This document shows, in pieces, positions 18,339 through 26,902 of a DNA stretch of 56,481 nucleotides. The stretch's first letter is position 1. Every line of letters starts with the position of its first letter. Below the pieces are notes generated by a model that saw only the letters and a list, made by a program, of their open reading frames with translations, did no database searches and was not told the DNA's origin. Source of the stretch: JBBDSU01 sp040904825 (GTDB taxonomy: Bacteria > Actinomycetota > Nitriliruptoria > Nitriliruptorales > Nitriliruptoraceae); assembly GCA_040904825.1 (NCBI GenBank), contig JBBDSU010000012.1:1-56481 (forward strand). Reading direction: 5' to 3'. Made by a program: the position numbers and the translations under genes.

Positions 18339-19082
18339 ATGACGGTTGATCAACCGGTCGGCGAATTCAGGTCAACGCTGGTCACGTGGCTGGTCCACCC
18401 GGTGTTCCGACTTGCAGTCTTGGCGGCGCTTGTCGCAAGCGCCGCAGTGATTGCGACAAGATCGGACGTTGCCGGCGTGGAATCGCTGCGAGCGGCGTTT
18501 GACGGACTTGGATGGATCGGCCCCGCTGTCTTTGTCCTGACGTACACCGTCGCGGCGACGATCATGCTGCCCGCCGCTCCCTTCACCATCGGGGCTGGTC
18601 TGTTGTTTGGCCCGCTTGTCGGCACGGTGACCGCACTGATCGGAGCGACCACTGGTGCGACCGGAGCGTTCTTCGTCGGCCGTCTTTTAGGCCGCGGTGC
18701 CGTCGAACGATTCGGCGGCCGTCGTTTTGCGGCACTGGACCGGCACCTTGATCGGCGGGGCTTCTCGGCGCTGCTCGTTGTACGGCTCGTGCCGTTGTTC
18801 CCGTTCAACCTGCTCAATGTTGCTGCGGGCGTTACCGGCATCCGTGTGCGGGACTACGTGCTGGCGACCGCAGTGGGCATCTTCCCAGGCACCTTTGCCT
18901 ACGCTGCTGTCGGAGGAACGATCGACGATCCGACGTCGCCCGCGTTCGCCGCTGCGGTAGGCGTCTTCCTCGTCGTCACCGGTGCAGCCGTTGTGGCCTC
19001 ACGACGAATGCGAGCCAATGACGCCAAGCTCGCGGACGAAAAGTCCCTACCGGTCGCAGCCGTCTCGGGCGAACGGTCGTAA
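18339..19082 (+). CDS. TVP38/TMEM64 (DedA-superfamily) membrane protein
   Basis: A 247-residue membrane protein with the VTT/SNARE-associated domain: IMLPAAPFTIGAGLLFGP, then GATTGATGAFFVGRLLGRG, LVVRLVPLFPFNLLNVAAG and the late GIFPGTFAYAAVGG. About six helices. Family members are linked to lipid scrambling or transport. Excellent ribosome-binding site (AGGAGG). It lies between two minus-strand redox genes and ends 20 bases before the GrdB-like gene's stop. Confidence 0.88.
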   Translation: MTVDQPVGEFRSTLVTWLVHPVFRLAVLAALVASAAVIATRSDVAGVESLRAAFDGLGWIGPAVFVLTYTVAATIMLPAAPFTIGAGLLFGPLVGTVTALIGATTGATGAFFVGRLLGRGAVERFGGRRFAALDRHLDRRGFSALLVVRLVPLFPFNLLNVAAGVTGIRVRDYVLATAVGIFPGTFAYAAVGGTIDDPTSPAFAAAVGVFLVVTGAAVVASRRMRANDAKLADEKSLPVAAVSGERS

Positions 19083-19101
19083 TGCGCGGCCTTCACGTGG
19101 G

Positions 19102-20118
19102 TCAGTCTTCATGTGAGGGTTCGAAGTCGACGAGGGTTCCGGGTTCGGTCGCGGTTTCGAGCAGGTCGATGGATGCAGCGACAACAGCTCGCTGGCGCGC
19201 GGGGTCGCCTGCCGGTCCGATGGTTCGCCCAATGAGATGCGGGGTGATGAGCGAGCGCGGAACGCCGAGTTCGATCATCCGGTGGCGAAATGCGCGCACG
19301 CCGACAGCGATCGTGGGGATTCCTGCGGATTCAAAAGCTCTGGCAACGAGTCCGACCGACCCGTGGCACACCGGTCAGGTCGCGACCAGAAACGCAGCGT
19401 CGACCTCACGTGCGGCCATGTGTTCGGCCCACTCGGGGGCGACGTGCTTCTCAAGCCTCCGTTGAGACGTTGCTCCAGTGAAGGCGTAATGCTCGCTGGC
19501 CAGCTCGAAACGTCCTTGCGATGCGAGATCTTTCAGGTGGTCAAGGGGGAAGACAGTGGACGGGTCGCGCTGGGCGGTACGTGCGTCGTATCCCGGATGC
19601 CGAGCCGTCAATCGATCGTTCGGCGTGTCGACGGGAATGACCGACAGCGTGGGGGTGCCCCGCAAGAATTCGTTGATCAGTGTCAGGGATTCTTGCTGAG
19701 ACGGGCCATCAGGTCCCATCGGGTCGTCATCGACGACGAACACGCCTCCTGCGGAGATCAGCGCGAGGCGTAATTCACTGAGTGGCCTGCCGAGCGGTGT
19801 GAACGGAATGTCGGCGGGGGGAGCGGCGGGCTGTTCGGGTGCGTATCCAGCAACTTGGGACCGGTAGACCGCATCGCGGACGATGTCGAGATCGCCGGTG
19901 TCCAAACTCTCCCCGACCGCCGCGAGTATCGACGCAATGGCGTCAGCAGAGGTGGAATCCTCGAGCCGGGCCAGGTACTTGAACTGCATGTCGGCGTGGT
20001 CGCCGTAATGGAACGATCGACGGAAATCCTCGAACGACATGGCCGCGCTCGTTGCATCGTCGCCTGCAGCAGTCTCGGGCTGCGGCGACTCGGGCGACGG
20101 TGTGGCGTTGTCGGCCAT
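19102..20118 (-). CDS. Glycine/betaine/proline reductase selenoprotein B (GrdB/PrdB) family, Sec248
   Basis: One in-frame TGA (complement 19375-19377) splits this gene into two open frames; joined, they give 338 residues. The first part has the family's HPGYDARTAQRDP, VFPLDHL and HYAFTGATS, ending DAAFLVAT. Then comes U-P-V-C-HGSVGLVARAFE and the conserved end GIPTI...GRTIGPAGDP. Sec248 and Cys251 form the redox pair. A seven-pair stem-loop with loop GGUCG lies 17 nucleotides after the UGA. In clostridia GrdB cleaves glycine-type substrates; in an organism like this one the substrate is unknown. It lies 78 bases downstream of the flavodoxin-fold reductase gene on the same strand. Confidence 0.87.
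19346..19364 (-). promoter_or_regulatory. Putative bacterial SECIS element of the GrdB-like gene
   Basis: In the mRNA, ACGGGUC pairs with GACUCGU (one G-U pair) around the loop GGUCG. The loop starts 18 nucleotides after the UGA and opens with GG, close to the GGUC loop of the E. coli fdhF SECIS. Fits the bacterial SECIS pattern. Confidence 0.75.
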
Positions 20119-20196
20119 CGGTGGCTCCTGGCACTGTTGATCCGTCTACAGAGTCCTACTGTAGGTGGGTGAGCGGGGTCCGTACTTGTCGTCTGG

Positions 20197-20946
20197 TCAG
20201 CGATGCTCGGGGTTGGGTGCATCGAATCTGCAGCCTGCATCCCAGAGGGTGCGCTGGTTGCCGTGAGCTGGAAAGCCGCCAGAATCTTTGAGCCAGCGTG
20301 CAGCGTGCAGCAGGTTCCAGGTCATGAACGTTGTATTGCGATTGGTGAAGTCGTTATCTGGCCCGCCGGATCCTTCGTCCGCGTACGACGGGCCTGGACC
20401 GGCTTCACCGAGCCAGGCGGCATCGGCCTGCGGCGGAATCATGTAACCCAAGTGTTGCAGCGAATACAGCAAGTTCATCGCGCAATGTTTCGCGCCATCC
20501 TCGTTCCCGGTGACGATCACGCCGCCAACGCGCCCGTAATAGGCATACTGGCCGCGATCGTTGAGTTGCCCTGAATTGCTGTAGAGGCGTTCGACGACAC
20601 GTGTAGCAACACTTGACTTGTCGCCTAGCCAAATAGGTGTCAGCAACACCAGGATGTCGGCAGCCATGATGCGCTGAAACAAGTGCGGCCAGTCATCATG
20701 GGTGGCGCCGTGATCGGTCATGTCGGGATAGACCCCGGGCGCGAGGTCGTGATCGACGGCGCGGATGACGTCGACATCAACGTCGTTGGCGCGCATGATG
20801 GCGATGGAGCGGTCCGCGAGCTTTTGTGTATGGGAGATCTCAGGGGAGGGCTTAAGGGTGCAGTTGACGAACACGGCGCGCAGATCGTCAAATGCGGCCG
20901 GGGCCTCGTCGCAAAGTTGCTGATCGCGCTGGCTGAGTTCGGTCAT
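20197..20946 (-). CDS. Flavodoxin-fold NAD(P)H-dependent oxidoreductase
   Basis: A 249-residue FMN reductase-like protein: VFVNCTLKPSPEISHTQKL (FMN phosphate loop), AADILVLLTPIWLGDKSS and VGGVIVTGNEDGAKHCAMNLL. A cysteine sits in the phosphate-loop segment (NCTLK). It probably reduces a flavin or quinone-type substrate in the cytosol. It is followed after 78 bases by the GrdB-like selenoprotein gene and preceded by a zinc anti-sigma-like gene, all minus strand, which suggests a shared oxidative-stress role. Confidence 0.85.
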   Translation of the reverse strand: MTELSQRDQQLCDEAPAAFDDLRAVFVNCTLKPSPEISHTQKLADRSIAIMRANDVDVDVIRAVDHDLAPGVYPDMTDHGATHDDWPHLFQRIMAADILVLLTPIWLGDKSSVATRVVERLYSNSGQLNDRGQYAYYGRVGGVIVTGNEDGAKHCAMNLLYSLQHLGYMIPPQADAAWLGEAGPGPSYADEGSGGPDNDFTNRNTTFMTWNLLHAARWLKDSGGFPAHGNQRTLWDAGCRFDAPNPEHR

Positions 20947-21031
20947 CGCCTGGATTCCTCTCGATGGGCACGCTCTATCGGCATGGTCGGGCAGCGACGC
21001 GGCACTGCCCGATAGATCGCGGCACGACGGA

Positions 21032-21274
21032 TCACTGAACGTCGGTTGTCAGTCGACGCACAGCCGCATCAAGCGTTGCCAGGGTGGCCGGATCCATGTC
21101 GCTGCGCAATTGTCGGAGCTGCTCAATGACACGTGACAGCGTGGCAGCGTCAAATTCGCAACGGATACACGTCTTGAGGTGCGACGTAATCAAGGTGACG
21201 ACGCGAGGACTGGCTTCACCGTCGAGGAACGGCTGCAGCCGCCGCCGTACCCACCAGCAACGCAACGAGAACAT
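21032..21274 (-). CDS. Zinc-finger (zf-HC2) anti-sigma-like protein
   Basis: An 80-residue protein with C6 and H32-x3-C36-x2-C39, the same C-x25-H-x3-C-x2-C spacing as the copies at 11991 and 28979, with LQPFLDGE before and LSRVIEQLRQLRSDMD after. Probably an RsrA-type redox-sensitive anti-sigma factor or a relic of one. No sigma factor gene is adjacent. It starts two bases after the DUF427 gene ends. An in-frame GTG at 21295 would add seven residues. Confidence 0.75.
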   Translation of the reverse strand: MFSLRCWWVRRRLQPFLDGEASPRVVTLITSHLKTCIRCEFDAATLSRVIEQLRQLRSDMDPATLATLDAAVRRLTTDVQ

Positions 21275-21275
21275 G

Positions 21276-21560
21276 CTACGACTCGATGGTGACACCTTGC
21301 CCGAAGGCGAGATGTCCGGCGATCTCTTGTGCGGCTGGTTTTGGTTGCGGGTAGAACCATCCAGCGCTGGGGTTCACCTCATCGCCGACTACGACGTCGA
21401 CGTATGACGCAGTCCCTTTCCACGCACACACCGACGTCGTGTCACTGGGACGAATCCGGCGTTGGTCAACGCTGTCTGGTGGAAAGTAGTGGTTGCCTTC
21501 GACGATGATCGTTTCGTTGGAATCGGCAATCACCGCGTTGTTCCATCGGGCTTTGGGCAT
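21276..21560 (-). CDS. DUF427 domain protein
   Basis: A 94-residue small protein with the DUF427 core: KARWNNAVIADSNETIIVEGNHYFP, RPSDTTSVCAWKGTASY and NPSAGWFYPQPKPAA. Function unknown; the family is common in actinobacteria and proteobacteria. The ATG at 21560 is chosen from a longer frame because AAGGA precedes it and the domain starts here. First gene of a likely minus-strand operon with the anti-sigma-like, flavodoxin-fold and selenoprotein genes. Confidence 0.85.
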   Translation of the reverse strand: MPKARWNNAVIADSNETIIVEGNHYFPPDSVDQRRIRPSDTTSVCAWKGTASYVDVVVGDEVNPSAGWFYPQPKPAAQEIAGHLAFGQGVTIES

Positions 21561-21815
21561 CTGTTGATCCTTTTCCGGGTGACCACTCGCTGGAACTTCC
21601 TCGGACACGTCAACCCAACAGTCGCCACGAACATTCCTGCGTGGTGGGCGCAGAATGGGAAGCGGGATCGCATCTGTTGGGTTATCGCTGAGGCGTGCAC
21701 ACAACAGATGAGTCAGACAGCGCATTCGAGGGGCGTTCAACAATGCCTCCGAGAGAGATCGTCCGAGTGGACCGACCTCGGGGCTGTCATGGATCGCGAT
21801 ACGAACAGGAGTGGC

Positions 21816-23255
21816 ATGTCTGTCTATGACTTGATCGTTGTCGGTGGTGGGACCGCTGGCTTGACGGCTGCGATCGGTGCGGCGCGGCAAGGTGGCCGGA
21901 CGTTGCTGATCGAACGCGATCGCACGGGAGGCGATTGCCTATGGACCGGCTGCGTGCCCTCGAAGGCATTGTTGAGTGTCGCCGAACGTGCGCATGGGGT
22001 GCGGACTGCCGCAGCGTTCGGTGTCACCGTTTCAGATCTCAACGTCGACTTCTCGATGGCCATGGCTCACGTCAAGAATGCGATCGCAACTATTGCTCCA
22101 CACGATTCGGTGGAGCGCCTTCGTCGAGAGGGCGTGGAAGTCATCGCCGGCACAGGAACGTTCGCAGGGCCCGATCGCATCTCAGTCGGCGATGATGTCA
22201 AACACTTTCGTCACGCCATGATCGCGACCGGAGCTGCGCCAGTCGTTCCACCCATCCCGGGCTTGGATGCCAGCGACCCGCTTACGTCTGACTCACTTTG
22301 GGATCTCGACGAGCTACCACGTCGTCTCGTCGTCCTTGGAGGTGGTCCGATTGGTGTTGAACTTGGCCAGGCGTTCGCGCGGCTCGGTTCACAGGTCACG
22401 CTCGTCGAGATGGCCGACAGGGTGCTGCCACGAGATGACGCGGCCGCCAGCGACATCGTGGCACGGTCGCTGGTCGCAGACGGCATGGATGTTCGCGCTG
22501 GCACCACGGCAACGCGGGTTGAGCAGCAGGGTGACGACTTTTCGCTGGTCGTTGAGCGCGATGGTCATCAGACCGCATTGCCGTTCGACCGGATCCTGGT
22601 GGCGGTAGGACGTCGTCCCAATGTCGAGGGCCTCGGCCTGTCAGATGCTGGGGTGGAACTCACCGAACGCAAAGCCGTCAAGGTCGACAAGCGGCTGCGT
22701 ACGACGAATCGCCGCATCTACGCAGGGGGAGATGTCACGATGCTGCTGCCGTTTACCCACACGGCGGGAATGCACGGGGCAACCGTCGTTCAAAACGCGT
22801 TGTATGGACTGCGCAAATCTGTCGACCATGCGCGCATCCCATGGGTGACCTTCACCTCTCCAGAGGTGGCAACGGTGGGTCTGAGCGCATCCGAAGCCCG
22901 CCAGCGTTTCGGCGATAGAGCCGTTGTCCGCAAGGTTTCTCACGCCGAGCTCGACCGTGCAATCACTGCAGGCGAAACGGACGGTTTTGCCATGCTCGTC
23001 GGTGATCCCAAGGGCCGGCTTGTTGGCGCCACCGTGGTAGGACCGCGAGCTGGCGAGACGATCGGTGAGGCTGTGGCATGGTTGGCAGCAGGGGTGAAAC
23101 TTTCAGCGATCGTGCAGACGACGCACGCGTATCCGACCTGGAACCAGGATCTGGCCAACGCCTCGCTCGAACAACTCCAGGCGCAACTTGCCGAGCATGG
23201 CAAGGTCACGGCCGCCGTTCGCAAGGTGCGTCGCGTGCTGCCAGCAACGTGGTAA
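21816..23255 (+). CDS. Mercuric reductase-like FAD-dependent disulfide oxidoreductase
   Basis: A 479-residue class I disulfide reductase: GxGxxG at 10-15, redox C41-x4-C46 (GGDCLWTGCVPSKALL), a second nucleotide fold near residue 170 (VLGGGPIGVELGQAFARLG) and a dimerisation domain. The C-terminal motif reads THAYPTWNQ in place of the HPTxxE of dihydrolipoamide dehydrogenase, which resembles MerA. It lacks MerA's N-terminal metal-binding domain and C-terminal cysteine pair, so mercury reduction is not supported. ATG at 21816 has AGGAG upstream; the 255 bases before it hold no gene I can support. Confidence 0.85.
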   Translation: MSVYDLIVVGGGTAGLTAAIGAARQGGRTLLIERDRTGGDCLWTGCVPSKALLSVAERAHGVRTAAAFGVTVSDLNVDFSMAMAHVKNAIATIAPHDSVERLRREGVEVIAGTGTFAGPDRISVGDDVKHFRHAMIATGAAPVVPPIPGLDASDPLTSDSLWDLDELPRRLVVLGGGPIGVELGQAFARLGSQVTLVEMADRVLPRDDAAASDIVARSLVADGMDVRAGTTATRVEQQGDDFSLVVERDGHQTALPFDRILVAVGRRPNVEGLGLSDAGVELTERKAVKVDKRLRTTNRRIYAGGDVTMLLPFTHTAGMHGATVVQNALYGLRKSVDHARIPWVTFTSPEVATVGLSASEARQRFGDRAVVRKVSHAELDRAITAGETDGFAMLVGDPKGRLVGATVVGPRAGETIGEAVAWLAAGVKLSAIVQTTHAYPTWNQDLANASLEQLQAQLAEHGKVTAAVRKVRRVLPATW

Positions 23256-23298
23256 GTGGTCAACCCGCTCAGTCAGGCGCGACGGCTGACAGCATCTA

Positions 23299-23898
23299 TC
23301 AGCGGAGGATCCGGATGGCGGACAGGGTGCGTTGCAGGATCGTGGCGAGCACTAATGCAGAAAATGTCCACGCGATGACCGGCATCCAGGCGGGAACGAG
23401 CACCATGAGGCTGTGCGCCACGATGGTCTCGGTTCCTTCAGCGAGACTTCGCGGGAAATGAAATGTGCGTTCGTCGGGACGATCGATCCGACGTTCGCTG
23501 GCCGCCGCTGACAATGCGAGCAGCGACCCGCCGTTGAGGTAGTACGTGAACAGCAGAACGACGCACGCAATTTGGGCGTCAGGGTTACCGATCGCGCAGC
23601 CGACAACGAAGGTTCCGTAGGCGGCCAGGTCGGCGGAGATATCAGCCCAGCCACCCAATGGAGTGCCGCCGCCTCTGACTCGAGCCAAAGCGCCATCGAT
23701 GCCGTCGGGGATGCGCGACAGCAGCCACAGACCCAGCGCAAGCCACCACATCGCAAGGGCAGCGGCGACCGCAGCAGCCAGTGCGATGGCAAGGCCCAGG
23801 ATGGTCACCGCTAGGGGTGTGACGCCTTGCCGTGCTAACCGACGAGCAGCGTGGTCAACAAGCGGTGCCAGCGCTGCGCGCATCTCTTTGTCAATCAT
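23299..23898 (-). CDS. CDP-alcohol phosphatidyltransferase family protein (YnjF-like)
   Basis: A 199-residue membrane enzyme with the complete motif D68-G-x2-A-R-x8-G-x3-D86-x3-D90 that binds CDP and metal. Such enzymes join a phosphatidyl group to an alcohol to make a phospholipid. The substrate cannot be told. Its ATG overlaps the stop of the ABC ATPase gene by four bases (ATGA), the last step in a chain of overlaps that resembles E. coli ynjBCD-F. The start at 23898 is far inside a longer frame and is set by that overlap. Confidence 0.88.
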   Translation of the reverse strand: MIDKEMRAALAPLVDHAARRLARQGVTPLAVTILGLAIALAAAVAAALAMWWLALGLWLLSRIPDGIDGALARVRGGGTPLGGWADISADLAAYGTFVVGCAIGNPDAQIACVVLLFTYYLNGGSLLALSAAASERRIDRPDERTFHFPRSLAEGTETIVAHSLMVLVPAWMPVIAWTFSALVLATILQRTLSAIRILR

Positions 23899-25079
23899 CG
23901 TGGTGTCGTCCACTGAGTTGTGGGTTCGCCCCCTGTTTGGGTCTCTCCAAGTGGTTGGTCCTCCCCCTGTGGTCGTTCCTGCGACGTCCGGCGCTCTCCG
24001 GGGTCCCCGGCGATCGGTGCATCTCTGGCTGTCGCTGGGCGAGGGACGGTCCACAGCGCCGAGGGCGGCAATTCGATGGCCAGCGACGTGCCGGGTCCCG
24101 CGTCTGCGAGTGCGTCGTCGGTGACGTCAATGGTCACTGACCCTCCTGGGACGGTCAGTGTTGCTCGTGTGCGGTGACCCAGGAACGCTGACGACCGCAC
24201 AGTGCCAACCACTTGATGCGAGCCGTTGCTATCGCCTGGAGCGATGCGGACGCGTTCTGGACGGATCGTCACCCACACATCCGCACCGCTGGGCGCGCCA
24301 TCTGGCACGCTCAGTGTTCCCAACGGCGTGTCAACGAGTTTCCCACGCCGATGCCCGGATATGAAGTTGGTTGCGCCGAAGAATCGAGCGGTCGATTCGG
24401 TCGATGGACGTTCAAAGAATGTTTGAGGTGCGCCATGCTGCTGCAATCTCCCGTCGAACAACAAGGCGATGTCGTCAGCAAGGATGACGGCCTCTTCCTG
24501 GTCGTGGGTGACCACCACGGTCGTCAGGCCTTGTTCTCGATGTATGTCGAGGATCAGTTCGCGCATTCCTTCGCGCAGATGGGCGTCGAGATGAGCCAGT
24601 GGCTCATCGAGCAGCAGCACGTCAGGATTGAGGATGAGCGCACGTGCCAGGGCGACGCGTTGTCGCTGCCCGCCGGACAGCTCTGCTGGACGCCGGTTGG
24701 CGAGCCCTTCCAAGCCGACTCGTTCGAGGGCTGCTTCGGCAGAGTGCCAGCGTTGACGCTTGGGCACTCCGTTCATCCGCAAACCGAACGCGACGTTGTC
24801 GCCGACTGAGAGGTAGGGAAACAGCCGGTCGTCCTGGAACACCATGACCGCGCCACGTCGCTCAGCAGCCACACCGGTCATGTCCCTGGACCCGAATCGA
24901 ATCGAGCCGCGCGAGGGCACGAGCAGTCCGGCGATCAGCTTGAGTGTTGTCGTCTTGCCACAGCCCGATGGTCCGAGGAGTGCGGTGACTGTTCCGCCGC
25001 CGATGTCGAGCGTCATCTCGTCGAGGGCTGTAACGGATCCAAAGCGGTGAGTGACCCGGTCAAGGTGAAGATCGATCAT
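23895..25079 (-). CDS. ABC transporter ATP-binding protein (YnjD-like)
   Basis: A 394-residue ATPase: Walker A GPSGCGKTT at 36-44, signature LSGGQRQR, Walker B VLLLDEP and switch VVVTHDQEEA, then a C-terminal TOBE-type domain (about 285-350) and a hydrophilic tail of about 40 residues with no domain. It energises import with the two permeases upstream. ATG overlaps the upstream permease stop (ATGA) and its own stop overlaps the CDP-alcohol transferase start. The open frame extends far upstream in error. Confidence 0.9.
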   Translation of the reverse strand: MIDLHLDRVTHRFGSVTALDEMTLDIGGGTVTALLGPSGCGKTTTLKLIAGLLVPSRGSIRFGSRDMTGVAAERRGAVMVFQDDRLFPYLSVGDNVAFGLRMNGVPKRQRWHSAEAALERVGLEGLANRRPAELSGGQRQRVALARALILNPDVLLLDEPLAHLDAHLREGMRELILDIHREQGLTTVVVTHDQEEAVILADDIALLFDGRLQQHGAPQTFFERPSTESTARFFGATNFISGHRRGKLVDTPLGTLSVPDGAPSGADVWVTIRPERVRIAPGDSNGSHQVVGTVRSSAFLGHRTRATLTVPGGSVTIDVTDDALADAGPGTSLAIELPPSALWTVPRPATARDAPIAGDPGERRTSQERPQGEDQPLGETQTGGEPTTQWTTPR

Positions 25080-25979
25080 TGTCTGTCTCCGAGCCCCACG
25101 AAGCCTTGTCCGTTGAAGGCACGCGCAGCGACGATCAGTAGCACGACTGCTGGCGCCCCATGGATGAGTGCGGTGGCTGCTGTCACGGCGGCGTCGCCTC
25201 CAGAGGCGTTCGCAAACAGCAAGATTGGCAGGGTTACGACTCGTCCGCCTCCGATAACCAGGGTCAGGGCGTATTGGCCCCACGAGACAAGGAAGCCGAA
25301 CAACGATGCCACGATGAGCCCTGGAGCGATCAGAGGTCGTGTGACATGCAGTTGGGCCTGCCACCAGGTGGCACCAAGTGATCGGGCCTGTGCTTCGAGC
25401 TCCAAGTCGGCATTGGCGAACACGGCAGCGGTCAGCAGTACCACGTAGGGGAGCACCGGGATCAGGTGAACCACAACGACAGCGGCAACGCTGCCCGCGA
25501 GGCCTAGCCGCAGGAACACGACATGGATCCCGATCGCCACCGCAATGGTGGGGACAAGGATTGGTGCCAACAGGAGGAGCTCAACGGCGCGCTTGCCGCG
25601 GAAGCGGCGCGTGGCCAGGACCCTGCCTGCAGGAAGGGCGACGACCAGCGACACGATGGTCACCAGCACCGCCACCGTCACTGAATCTCGCAGTGCCGGC
25701 CAGGTGGGGCCATCTGGTGCAAGCACGATTGTCCACGCCCGCAGGCTCCACTGTTCAGGCAGTACCTGAGGATGGAAATACGCCTGCGATGCGCTGGCCA
25801 ACACCAGCGGCACGAAAGGCAGCAGCATCACCGCCAGCAAGAGNNNNNNNNNNNNNNNNNNNNNNNNNNNNNNNNNNNNNNNNNNNNNNNNNNNNNNNNN
25901 NNNNNNNNNNNNNNNNNNNNNNNNNNNNNNNNNNNNNNNNNNNGGCTGGATGCGCTGCATCACCGGAGGAGGTGGTCAT
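25076..25979 (-). CDS. ABC transporter permease, interrupted by assembly gap
   Basis: An inner-membrane permease with the EAA-type loop LEAQARSLGATWWQAQLHVTRPL and at least six helices. The true start is the ATG at 25979, overlapping the preceding permease stop (ATGA). It begins MTTSSGDAAHPA and then enters the 100-N block, after which the frame resumes in the first helix. The gap length and reading frame across it are unknown, so the exact N-terminal sequence is not. Confidence 0.87.
25844..25943. other. Assembly gap (100 N) in permease gene
   Basis: A 100-N placeholder within the first part of the second permease gene. Confidence 0.98.
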
Positions 25980-26902
25980 GTGGCGTCCCGCCTGATGGCA
26001 TTCCTGACAAGCGCCATGCCGGCGAACACCACCACCAGGATGAAAACGGTGATTACGACACTGATCGCCATCGCCTCGGGCCGGGATGCAAGGTCGGTGG
26101 CGGTATACCGCTGGTGCGCCAACACGGGCAGGACAGCGGGAAAGCTGCGGCCGAGCAGCAGCGGCACCTCGAAGGTTCCGAATGTAAAAGCGAAGACGAT
26201 GACAGTGACCGGCAGCACGCCGGGGACTAGCAGCGGCAATGTCACATGACGGAATCGCTGCCATCCGGAGGCCCCGAGCATTCGTGCAGCCTCATCGAGA
26301 TTGTCGCCGACGTTGCGGAGCACCGCGAGCGTGACAACGCCGACGAACGGAATCTCTTTCCAGACGTATTGGGCGATCACGCCGATGGCCCACGGGTCGA
26401 AGACCATCGCTGGGAAGTCGGCCGGCCCGTCCAGCAGGCCCGTGCGTGTCGCGATTCTGGCGATGAATCCGCTCTGACCCAGCGTTGCAAGGATCGCCGT
26501 CGCGCCGATCAGATGGGGGATCGGCAGGTTCAGTTGAAAGATCGTCGTGGCGATCCGACGTCCGTGACCGAGGCGCCGTAGTAGCAGTGCGGCACCGACA
26601 CCGATTGTGACCGACAGCACCGTCGACACAACCGCGACATAGGCCGTCAGTCGTACTGACTGCCCGAACTCTGGGCTGCTGAACAGGTTCAGGTAGGCAG
26701 AGATCGATGGCCCCCGGCCGATACCGGTCGACAGAAGGCCGAACGATTGCACGAGGGCGAGCACAACTGCGCCGCAAAACAACACGATGACGATCGCCAA
26801 GGCGGGCGCCAACGCCAGCCACGTCCGTGCCTGCTCATGGCGCATGACGTTGCGCATGGCCCTTTGGGTGGACCGCACGGCACCAACCTGAGAGGTCATC
26901 AC
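25976..26902 (-). CDS. ABC transporter permease
   Basis: A 308-residue inner-membrane permease with about six helices and the conserved loop EAARMLGASGWQRFRHVTLPLL that docks with the ATPase. In E. coli YnjC one long protein covers both permease halves; here they are separate genes. The start (GTG 26902 or ATG 26899) overlaps the stop of the binding-protein gene, and the stop overlaps the next permease. Confidence 0.9.
   Translation of the reverse strand: MMTSQVGAVRSTQRAMRNVMRHEQARTWLALAPALAIVIVLFCGAVVLALVQSFGLLSTGIGRGPSISAYLNLFSSPEFGQSVRLTAYVAVVSTVLSVTIGVGAALLLRRLGHGRRIATTIFQLNLPIPHLIGATAILATLGQSGFIARIATRTGLLDGPADFPAMVFDPWAIGVIAQYVWKEIPFVGVVTLAVLRNVGDNLDEAARMLGASGWQRFRHVTLPLLVPGVLPVTVIVFAFTFGTFEVPLLLGRSFPAVLPVLAHQRYTATDLASRPEAMAISVVITVFILVVVFAGMALVRNAIRRDAT

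Noticed and set aside
21561..21815. Open frame continuing upstream of DUF427 on the minus strand.
   Set aside because: No conserved domain or motif, and a good ribosome-binding site at 21560 marks the real start.
21816..23255. Mercury resistance (merA).
   Set aside because: No MerR, MerT or C-terminal cysteine pair, and no N-terminal metal domain.
23895..25364. ATPase frame extended to 489 residues.
   Set aside because: The start at 25079 is fixed by overlap and by the family; the extra N-terminus overlaps the permease gene.
25076..25963. Permease start at 25963 (MMQRIQ) as given by an ORF that runs through the gap.
   Set aside because: Its frame depends on the arbitrary 100-N length; the ATG at 25979 overlaps the preceding stop as in the rest of the operon.
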